A stretch of DNA of 5,649 bases, from positions 1,649,451 through 1,655,099 of the forward strand of contig CP059258.1 in assembly GCA_013693795.1 (NCBI GenBank), read 5' to 3'. The position numbers and the translations under genes are program-made. The DNA is from Anaerolineae bacterium. GTDB taxonomy: Bacteria; Chloroflexota; Anaerolineae; SSC4; Amarolineaceae. This document shows, in pieces, positions 1 through 5,649 of this stretch. A model generated the notes under the pieces. It ran no database searches. It was not told the origin of the DNA and saw only the letters and a program-made list of their open reading frames with translations. Each line of letters begins with the position of its first letter. Within the stretch, counting starts at the first letter, position 1.

Positions 1-276
1 GTTCGGCCTGATCGGCGACGTCGTCGACCAGGTGGGCGGCGCAGAAGAACAGATGCCAGGCGGCCGCCACGGGAACGGCTGTCGCCACATCACCGCCCAG
101 CGCCTGACAGCTGAGCAGGGGCAGGAGCAAAAAGTGGGCCGCGCACGCGCCGCGCTGGCCCATTCCATGATTTCGCCCAGGCCGCTGGACGACGCGTCGC
201 CGGCCATGGCGTACACCTGAGCAAGGTGGGTCGCCACAGCGTTGCCGACCCCGTCCGGTGAGTTAAGCGCGGTCAA
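1..276 (-). CDS. Polyprenyl synthetase-like (class 1 isoprenoid enzyme), N-terminal part
   Basis: This is the 5' part of a gene that runs off the left edge; about 92 codons are visible. The repaired protein has an ARPHFLLLPLLSCQALGGD segment at residues 45-63, matching the RP-x-L...C-x-x-x-GG region of trans-isoprenyl diphosphate synthases. HLVDDVADQ follows at residues 82-90, where DDVAD fits the first Asp-rich DDxxD motif that binds Mg-diphosphate. Such enzymes condense allylic diphosphates with isopentenyl diphosphate in the cytoplasm. One frame break lies at 136-138: restoring one C to a GGCCCA run joins the two frames. The start is uncertain. TTG at 276 is chosen because a stop lies just upstream and GGGG sits 6 nt before it; GTG at 237 and ATG at 207 are in-frame alternatives. 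The divergent style resembles ComQ-like family members. The second Asp-rich motif lies outside the window, so product and activity cannot be judged. Confidence 0.7.
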   Translation of the reverse strand, partial: MTALNSPDGVGNAVATHLAQVYAMAGDASSSGLGEIMEWASAARARPTFCSCPCSAVRRWAVMWRQPFPWRPPGICSSAPPTWSTTSPIRPN

Positions 277-330
277 TCTCCACCCCAATCATGCGCGCAT
301 CCCCCTGTTCTGTCTGGCTGGCTTTGACCT

Positions 331-359
331 ATTCTAGCGATGACCGCTGGCTTGGGCAA
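331..359 (-). promoter_or_regulatory. Sigma70-type promoter upstream of the polyprenyl synthetase-like gene
   Basis: On the minus strand, a -35 box TTGCCC (359-354) and a -10 box TAGAAT (336-331, five of six consensus bases) are separated by 17 bp. Transcription would begin near 324 and give a leader of about 48 nt before the proposed TTG start. The site lies in the gap between the preceding gene's hairpins and this gene, as expected for a separate transcription unit. This is by-eye matching only. Confidence 0.45.
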
Positions 360-418
360 ATCGGTGAACGTACGGCTGCGATCTACCCGGGCTGACGTTG
401 GCCGACGGCGCGAGGCCT

Positions 419-451
419 GGCCGTTGGGTACGGTCCTGAGCAGACCCGGCC
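419..451 (-). other. Conserved imperfect hairpin, copy A
   Basis: GGCC (419-422) can pair with GGCC (448-451) and GGGT (426-429) with ACCC (444-447), leaving a GTT bulge and a 14-nt loop. The loop bases are almost unchanged in the second copy. It sits 8 nt beyond the strong stem-loop on the transcript side, so the two may form a bipartite 3' end structure. Function unknown. Confidence 0.45.
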
Positions 452-459
452 GGCCACGC

Positions 460-493
460 ACAACGCCTGGCAGGCGAGCCTGCCAGGCGTTGT
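460..493 (-). terminator. Perfect 15-bp stem-loop after the surface-protein gene
   Basis: The arm ACAACGCCTGGCAGG (460-474) is exactly complementary to 479-493 around a 4-nt loop (475-478). It begins about 51 nt past the stop codon. No T-tract follows on the minus strand, so this is not a canonical rho-independent terminator. A U-less terminator or a 3'-end stabiliser is the most economical reading. A near-identical stem follows the neighbouring gene. Confidence 0.6.
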
Positions 494-544
494 CGATCAG
501 GTTGCGGCGGTAGAGGCAGGCATCTCACCCCAACCGCGCACGGT

Positions 545-3500
545 TTATTTCTTGCGACGCAGCGTGTAGACGGCGGCCGCGGCCAGGCCCAGCGTGGCCG
601 GCACTACCGTTAGCGGCACAGCCAGCGGTAGCGGTGCGGCATCGACGGTATTCAACGTCACCGCCGTCGGCCCTTGAACCATGAGCGTTACCGGCACGAC
701 CACCAGGTCGGTGCCGTTGCCCGGCCGGGGTCGGGGTCGTTGCTGGTCACGCACAGGTTGGCGTTGTACGTGCCTGGGGCCAGGCTGGTGGAGTCGAAGG
801 TGACGGTCACCGGTGTGCTGCCACCGCCCGCGGTAGCGCCGCTGGTTGGCGCCAATGAGAGCCATGGCACGTCGGACGGGGCGCTGCAGACGGGCGGCGC
901 GCCACAGGTCATCGACGAGAAGGTGCCGCTGACGCTGTGCGGCGCCGCGCCCCAGCCGTCACCGATGATGTTCCAGGGCAGGTTCCAGGGCGCACCGCTG
1001 CGCTCGGCGCGGTGACTTCGACCGTGAAGGTGAAGTCTGTGCCGGCGCTGCCGCCGTTCCATGCGCCGCAGAAGGTCGGCAGGGTGGACCTGGACTGCCA
1101 GTAGACCACGTTGCCGGCCGCGACGCCCGACACCGGCGGTATGGCGCTCGAACAGCCGTTGGCCACGGGGCTGCTGTTGGCGCTCACCGCCGATGGTCCA
1201 GCCGTCCGGCAGGTCAACGTCGAAGCGGTCGCCGTATTCCGAGTCCGGCGAGACGAAGCGCGGTGAAAGAGAGCGTGGTGGGGACGCCGGGCATCAGCGT
1301 GGTGGGGGCCACCGCACTGAGGGTCGGCCCGTCACGTTCTCCGGCGCCGCGGCCGGGGGCGCTGGCCGGTTCCTCGACGATGCTCCAGTTCAGCGTGCCG
1401 CCGCCGGTGTTGGCCACGGTCAGCGTCTGGTTCGTCGTCGTGTTGGGCGCCTGCGCACTGCTCATGGAGAGCGGGTTCACGTCGATGTTGGGCGGTTGCG
1501 GCGTCGGCGTCGGCGTATCGGTCGGCGCTGGTGTCGGCGTATTGGTCGGCGTCGGCGTCGGTGTATCGGTCGGCGCTGGTGTCGGCGTATTGGTCGGCGT
1601 CGGCGTCGGTGTATCGGTCGGCGTCGGCGTCGGCGTATCGGTCGGCGCCGGTGTCGGCGTATTGGTCGGCGTCGGCGTCGCATCCGGCGCGCAGGCGGTG
1701 ATGAAGGCGTCATCCACCTGCCACCACCAGCGCCAGCCGGGCGCCGCGTAGTGCCAGCGCACCTGGACATTGCTCTGGCCGGCCACGCCGGTGAGGGCTG
1801 GGTGACCAGTAGCGGGCCGCGGTGGCTGGTGTCCCAGGTGATCAGGTTGTTCCAGGTAGTCCCGCCGTCGGTGCTGGCATCTACATACGCGAAGTCTACG
1901 CCGACGCCGAGATCATAGTAGTCGTTGTTGAAGGAGACCGTCGGATCAACCATGCCGCTGAAGTCCAGCGAGCCGGTGGTCATGATGGTGTCCATCAGGC
2001 TGCCGGAGCCGCACCTGTCGCTGTCCGCGATGGCGAACGGGCCGACGCCGCCGGTCAGGTTGACGCGGCCGGCAGGGTTGGTGTTGGTCCACCCGGCACA
2101 CCTGGAGCGACGCAGCCCGTGCTGCTGTTGGTGACGGTCCAGCCGGCCGGCGGGAAGGGATTGTCGAAGAAAGCCGCGTCCAGGGTGACCGGATGGTAGC
2201 CGGCCTGGCACTGCTGCGCCCGCACGGTGACGGTCGCCGTGTCGCTGTCCGAGGCGCTGCCGCCCGTGGCGCCGTACGCGGTCCAGGTGCCGGTGTTGGT
2301 CACCGTGTCGTAGATCGTGGCCTGTTCGATATACGAATAGGTATCGCCGGGCGCCAGGGAGTGGCTCATGCCGGTGAAGAGGTCCCTGCTCGCTGTCCAC
2401 CAGGTCATGGGTGGAGAGCGTGTTCAGGCCGGTGTTGCGCACGGTGTAGCAGTAGTAGACGTCGAACCCGGGCGGGATGACGATGCTATCGGTCGCCGCG
2501 CAGACGGCCGGCACCAGGCCCACGGTCTTGGTCAACTCGATGGCATAGGGCTGTGGCGGGGCGCCGCAGATCTCCAGGCTCCAGCTCTGCAAGACGCCGC
2601 CGCTGGTATTGGTCGTGTCATCGGCCAGTTTCAGGGTCCACGTGCCGCCGGCCGGCGTGCCGTTGAAGGCCGCCAGGCGGCCCGGCTGCTCCGGCTGATT
2701 GATCATGCCAGCGACCACGGTGAACGTGCCGATGGGCAGGGCGGCCTGGTCGTCCAGTCCGACGTTCATCACGATCTGGCCGCCGGTGGCGGTCGCGCCA
2801 CATCGGTGAACAGGGGCACGTCGACGCCGGTGGGCCGACCAGGTTCACGTCCAGGTCGGCCATCAGGCTGTGCGTCAGCACGATGGTGGCGTTGATGTCC
2901 GTGATCGCCGGGGTCACGGCGCCGGGCACTGTGATGGTCGAAGTGGTCGTGCCGGCGGGGCCGAGCGTCTTCGGTACGTCGGTGCTGGTGAAGGTGGTGC
3001 AGTTCTGTTGCGTCGCCTGGGGATAGATGCTGACGCTCAGGTTATAGAGGGCATTGGCCCAGGCCGGTGGCGCTGGTGCTGTCGATGTAGGCGTAGTAGG
3101 TACCCGCCTGCTGCACCGTCATGAAGAACGCCTCGGAGTTCGGCTTGGTCGTGCCGGCGCCGTTGGCGACCAGGATCATATTAGCGGCGTCGCCGAAGAG
3201 GCCCAGGCCCAGACGGGCGTCCCAGGCGCTGTTGCTGGTGGCGCGGCCGGGGTCCTGGTCCAGCGCCAGGTAGACCGAATCGCCGGCGTTGAGGCTGAAG
3301 GAGAAGACGTCGGGGTCGGTAGTGGCTGCCATGTTGCCGCTGACCCAGCCGTTGGCCGGCAGCGGGTTGGCCGTCGCCGTGCCGTTGTTGGGCCCACCTC
3401 CGGCGTGGGCGCCCCGCTCTGCACCCGCACGTGCAGGTGGTAGGGGTGATCACGGTGGTGGCGCTGTAGCCATAGGCGCACGTAGTAGGTGCCCGTCGCG

Positions 3501-3982
3501 GGAATGACCGTGCCGGCGATGGAAGAAGCGAGGGCGCTGAACGCACCGTCGTCGTCGTCGAACTCCAGGACGGTGGTCCCATCGCTAGCGATGATCTGGA
3601 GCCGCGAGTCGCCGGAGGCGTTGGACCACTGGGTCTGCATCGCGGCATAGACGCGATCGCCGGCGTTGGCGCTGAAGGAGAAGTAGTCGACGTCGTTGGC
3701 CGGGGAGACGTTGCCCAGAACCACGGCCTGGCTGCCGGCCAGCGCGTTGGCAGTGGCTGCGGTGTCGTTGGGCCAGTCTCGCTGAAGAGGGCCATGCCCG
3801 CGGGCGTAGAACGGGGCCGAGCCGGCCGCGGCCGAGCCGTCGAGGGCCTTGTTGTCAGGTGCGGCGAACTCCTCGATCTGGTACGAGGTTGGGAACGCGT
3901 CCTGCGCCGCTGCACTCAGCGGCAGCAGTGAGGCCAGCAGGGCCACGACGGCCAGCAGGTAAAGGGTGTACTTACGTTGCAT
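545..3982 (-). CDS. Secreted modular surface protein: PPC, P domain, split Ig-like domain, C-terminal anchor
   Basis: The start is ATG at 3982, with AAAGGAG 10 nt upstream and a signal peptide beginning [20 protein letters not shown] and ending near SAAAQ. Approximate order by residue: two PPC-like beta domains (66-192 and 193-325, each opening with a GPN[DN] motif); a proprotein-convertase P domain (346-473, with [26 protein letters not shown] and LQSWSLEIC); a DUF11-like Ig domain (480-590, [10 protein letters not shown]); a jelly-roll or choice-of-anchor-J-like module ending [13 protein letters not shown] (590-767); a Thr/Pro linker (768-830); an Ig-like domain of BACON/ASH style interrupted by an insert of about 150 residues (831-1100); and a tail ending [22 protein letters not shown] and P domains usually accompany secreted subtilisin-type peptidases, but no peptidase domain is seen here. 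An adhesin or polymer-binding role is inference. Fifteen frame breaks lie near 3803, 3770, 3477, 3444, 3391, 3060, 2833, 2797, 2385, 2093, 1801, 1260, 1191, 1001 and 724. All are repairable by 1-2 bases and look like sequencing errors. Confidence 0.85.
1499..1666 (-). repeat. Seven 24-bp repeats encoding a Thr/Pro linker
   Basis: Seven tandem 24-bp units encode T-[ND]-T-P-T-P-[AT]-P. Two versions occur, TNTPTPAP and TDTPTPTP, in the order N, D, D, N, D, N, D. A further TPTP lies at 1678-1667. The segment separates the jelly-roll-type module from the C-terminal Ig-like domain and is probably an extended, possibly glycosylated, spacer. Low complexity makes the unit number prone to change or misassembly. 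The complementary strand also reads open (Gly/Val-rich), which is a by-product of the repeat. Confidence 0.9.
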
Positions 3983-3992
3983 GGGACAGAAA

Positions 3993-3999
3993 CTCCTTT
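3993..3999 (-). promoter_or_regulatory. Ribosome binding site deciding the start at 3982
   Basis: AAAGGAG on the minus strand lies 10 nt before ATG 3982. The frame stays open upstream to a TTG at 4099, but that start would bury the signal peptide behind 39 residues and has AAGGAGG directly abutting it, with no spacer. The shorter start is therefore preferred. Confidence 0.75.
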
Positions 4000-4191
4000 G
4001 GGTGCTTTCACGGGGCGAATACTGGACAGGGCGCTTAGATTGGTACGAACAGCGTTGCACCAAGACTGGGACAGGAGCTTCGATGTTTTGGGCTGGCAAC
4101 CTCCTTACTGGGGGTATACAGGCGACCGGCTAATGATTCGTAGGCGGATACTCAAGGTAAGGGCGGGATGAGCGTTCGACCGTCCCGCAAA

Positions 4192-4213
4192 GACGCCACT
4201 GCGTCACTCGCAG
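4192..4213 (-). other. Two mutually exclusive small hairpins in the leader
   Basis: GACGC (4192-4196) pairs with GCGTC (4201-4205) around a 4-nt loop. CTGCG (4199-4203) pairs with CGCAG (4209-4213) around a 5-nt loop. They share bases 4201-4203, so only one can form at a time. Stems of 5 bp in GC-rich DNA may be chance. Confidence 0.25.
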
Positions 4214-4290
4214 CCAACAGAGGTAGATGGTAAGGCTGTCAATCTGCCTGACAAACTACTGGATGAGCCGAATCAAAGAGGTCAAATTGC

Positions 4291-4320
4291 ATTCTACCAC
4301 ACGCACCGCGGTCACGTCAA
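4291..4320 (-). promoter_or_regulatory. Sigma70-type extended -10 promoter for the surface-protein gene
   Basis: On the minus strand, TTGACG (4320-4315, five of six consensus bases) is followed after 18 bp by TAGAAT (4296-4291, five of six), with TGG immediately before the -10 box forming an extended -10. The initiation site would be near 4284. The region is AT-richer than its surroundings. The same TAGAAT box occurs in the other promoter of the window at 336-331. This is the best promoter match I found here. Confidence 0.6.
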
Positions 4321-4405
4321 AAGCGATGCAGCAATTCCAGATTTGGCGCGAAGTCGAGGCTTCAGCCAGGTTTGGCCAATACGAAACAGAATTGGCGCGG
4401 AGTCT

Positions 4406-4438
4406 GGCCGTTGGGTACAGTCCTGAGCAGACCCGGCC
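4406..4438 (-). other. Conserved imperfect hairpin, copy B
   Basis: GGCC (4406-4409) with GGCC (4435-4438) and GGGT (4413-4416) with ACCC (4431-4434), as in copy A. The single difference from copy A (4419) lies in the loop. Function unknown. Confidence 0.45.
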
Positions 4439-4446
4439 CACCACGC

Positions 4447-4479
4447 ACAACGCCTGGCAAGCGGCCCGCCAGGCGTTGT
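4447..4479 (-). terminator. 12-bp stem-loop after the partial surface-protein gene
   Basis: ACAACGCCTGGC (4447-4458) is exactly complementary to 4468-4479, with a 9-nt loop, about 54 nt past the stop codon. No T-tract follows. It is the counterpart of the 15-bp stem at 460-493 and separates this gene from the promoter at 4291-4320. Confidence 0.6.
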
Positions 4480-4533
4480 CGGTCAGGTTGCTGCGGTAGG
4501 GGCAGGCGCTCCCACCCCTAGCGCACGAACAGT

Positions 4534-5649
4534 TTACTTCTTACGGCGCAGCGTGTAGGCGGCGGCCGCGGCCAGGCCGAGCGTGGCCGGCAGTGCCGTC
4601 CACGGCACGTCGATCGGCAGTGGCGCCGCGGCGACGGCATCCAACGTCACCGCCGTCGGCCCCTGGACGATCAACTCGACCGGCACGATGACCAGGTCGG
4701 TGCCGTTGCCCGACCGGCGTCCGGATCGTTGCTGTAAACGCACAGGTTGGCGTGGTACGTGCCCGCAACCAAACCAGTGGAGTTGAAGCCCACCGTCACC
4801 GGCGTCGTCGCCGCCGGCGCAGTCGTCCCACTGACCGGACTGACGCTCAGCCACGGCACATCAACCGGCGAGACGCAGGCGGTTGGGCCGCTCTCGGCAT
4901 CCAACGACACATCGTCGAGGGCAAAGTTGGTATTGTCGCTGCCGAAGACCTCGGAGTTGAACTCCAGGGTGTGTGCGCCACCGTTGGCGTAGGCGCTGAC
5001 GTCCAGTGTGATCTGACGGTAGGTCGTGACGCCGCACTCAGGTGATGCGCCGGTGGTCTGCCAGAGCTGCGTGTTGTCCATGTTGACTTCCAGATAGTCG
5101 GCCGCATCGCCGGAGCAGGCGCCGTTCATCACCCAGAACGTCAGGGTGGCCGGCCCACCCGAGGGATGGTCACACTCTGCGACACGCTGCCGGCCTCGTA
5201 GGCCGCGATGCCGCCAAACCAGGCCCACCAGTCGCCGGTGCGCGGGTAGGAGGTGCCGGCGCCTGTGCCGCAACTGGCGGCATCGCACAGCACTGTGCCG
5301 AAGTTGAGCGAGTACTCAGTCCAGAACGGGTTGGGCGTGCCGGCCTCGAAACCGCCGTCCGCCACCACGTTGGCGTTGGGTGCGTGCAGCAGGTCATACA
5401 GTTCCTTGGCGCTGCGCTGGGCGGCGGGCGGCGCGCTCAGCTTGGTGACGCTGCCGCCCGTAGGCACTGTCACCGGCCGTGGCGCCGGATCCTCATCGAT
5501 GTTCCACGTCAGGTTCGCTGTGCCGGTGTTGCCCACGTTCAGCGTCTGGCTCGTCGTCGTGTTCGACGCCTGCGTGGCGCTCATGGAGAGTGGGCTGACG
5601 TCGATGTTGGGCGTCTGCGTCGGCCCACCGGGACCGCCAAAGTTGTCGA
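4534..5649 (-). CDS. Secreted surface protein, C-terminal part: split Ig-like domain with ligand-binding-like insert and anchor
   Basis: The gene enters from the right edge, so the start and N-terminal domains are missing; about 372 codons are visible. After a Gly/Pro linker (DNFGGPGGP) comes the first half of an Ig-like domain (IDVSPLSMSATQASNTTT to LTWNIDEDP). An insert of roughly 180 residues follows: VVADGGFEAGTPNPFW, WWAWFGG, VSQSVTI, LTFWVMNG, HTLEFNSEVFG, FALDDVSLD. This resembles jelly-roll or MAM-like modules common in secreted Chloroflexota proteins. The second Ig half (DVPWLSVSPVSGTT to LCVYSNDPD) and a tail ending [19 protein letters not shown] close the protein. The Ig halves and tail are paralogous with those of the gene at 545-3982; the insert is not. 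Two frame breaks occur, near 5164 (a C run) and 4712 (restoring one C gives GPGNGTD). A secreted protease upstream of the edge is possible but unseen. Confidence 0.82.

Larger units (their letters stand above)
407..544 (-). repeat. Downstream tail, copy A (paralogous with 4394-4533)
   Basis: This non-coding 3' flank of the gene at 545-3982 aligns over its whole length with the flank of the next gene at 4394-4533. It contains the stem-loop at 460-493 and the hairpin element at 419-451. Positions 417-451 match 4404-4438 with a single difference (432 versus 4419). Similarity continues into the coding tails but is lower there, and it fades left of 407. Either a tandem duplication carried the tail along or the element is under its own selection. 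Confidence 0.8.
3983..4284 (-). other. Long ATG-free 5' leader of the surface-protein gene
   Basis: This stretch between the predicted transcription start and the ATG at 3982 holds no supported gene. It contains no ATG at all in the sense direction, so the first ATG after the promoter is the gene start. It includes small candidate stems (4165-4188 and 4192-4213) and an AAGGAGG at 4106-4100 with no usable start at normal spacing. No known riboswitch class is recognised. Confidence 0.4.
4394..4533 (-). repeat. Downstream tail, copy B (paralogous with 407-544)
   Basis: This non-coding 3' flank of the gene ending at 4534 matches copy A along its length, including both hairpins, with near identity at 4404-4438. 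The stem-loop keeps its outer 12 bp while the loop and inner pairs have drifted, so the pairing outside the loop is what was retained. An open plus-strand frame through here (4227-4499) is not considered a gene because its end is simply this tail. Confidence 0.8.

Noticed and set aside
32..220. Plus-strand 62-codon open frame
   Set aside because: It lies antisense to the polyprenyl synthetase-like gene, whose RP and DDxxD motifs are convincing. The plus frame shows no recognisable motif.
417..493. Integron attC-like site (GTTGGGT fits GTTRRRY)
   Set aside because: No matching RYYYAAC partner lies at the other end, the main stem is a perfect palindrome without the extrahelical bases expected of attC, and the genes have their own promoters.
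1263..1751. Open plus-strand frame encoding a Gly/Val-rich protein
   Set aside because: It is the complement of the Thr/Pro repeat on the minus strand. Its low-complexity content follows from the 24-bp repeats, and it has no family features of its own.
545..3982. Decayed pseudogene
   Set aside because: Domain similarity is continuous across every break, the breaks sit in G/C runs or GC-rich tracts, and no in-frame stops remain after repair of the segments I followed. Sequencing error explains it better.
4099..4106. Upstream TTG start at 4099 preceded by AAGGAGG
   Set aside because: The AAGGAGG abuts the TTG with no spacer, and the extension would place the signal peptide internally. ATG 3982 has its own well-spaced AAAGGAG.
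4150..4230. Possible cyclic-di-GMP-type riboswitch, from a plus-strand CGCAAAG followed by AGGTAGATGG
   Set aside because: It reads on the strand without a gene, lacks the conserved first half of the GEMM motif, and no equivalent is found on the coding strand.
4227..4499. Plus-strand 90-codon open frame with an AGAGGT upstream of its ATG
   Set aside because: It runs against the predicted minus-strand promoter and stem-loop. Its C-terminal third is the translated downstream tail, which is also present at 407-544 as non-coding sequence.

Overview
The window is GC-rich, and every gene I can support is on the minus strand. Secreted multidomain proteins with threonine/proline linkers (repeating T-[ND]-T-P-T-P-x-P), paired Ig-like halves ending in a PWLS-x-x-P motif, and a hydrophobic C-terminus followed by RRKK are typical of Chloroflexota (Anaerolineae or Caldilineae type). 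That assignment rests on protein style alone.

Layout in transcription order (right to left). (1) 5649-4534 is the 3' part of a surface-protein gene; its start lies beyond the window. It is followed by a stem-loop (4479-4447) and a second conserved imperfect hairpin (4438-4406). (2) 4320-4291 is a good sigma70-type promoter, followed by a leader of about 300 nt that contains no ATG. (3) 3982-545 is a complete gene for a secreted modular protein of about 1,150 residues: signal peptide, two PPC-like domains, a proprotein-convertase P domain, a DUF11-like Ig domain, a jelly-roll-type module, a Thr/Pro linker, an Ig-like domain interrupted by a large insert, and a C-terminal anchor. It ends in the same two-hairpin tail (493-460 and 451-419). 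(4) 359-331 is a second promoter, driving a polyprenyl-synthetase-like gene (276 to the window edge) of which the first 92 or so codons are present, up to the DDxxD motif.

The two surface proteins are paralogues at their 3' ends. They share the Ig-like halves, the anchor and the downstream non-coding tail, but carry different domains inserted at the same point of the Ig-like fold. A 35-bp downstream element (417-451 and 4404-4438) differs at one position, which makes it more conserved than the adjoining coding tails.

All three genes are broken into several reading frames. I count 18 breaks (15, 2 and 1). Every one can be repaired by restoring 1 base in a G/C run or about 2 bases, often in a GC dinucleotide tract, and protein-family similarity continues across each. 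This is the pattern of uncorrected long-read indels rather than gene decay, so the genes are given as single CDSs with the breaks listed.
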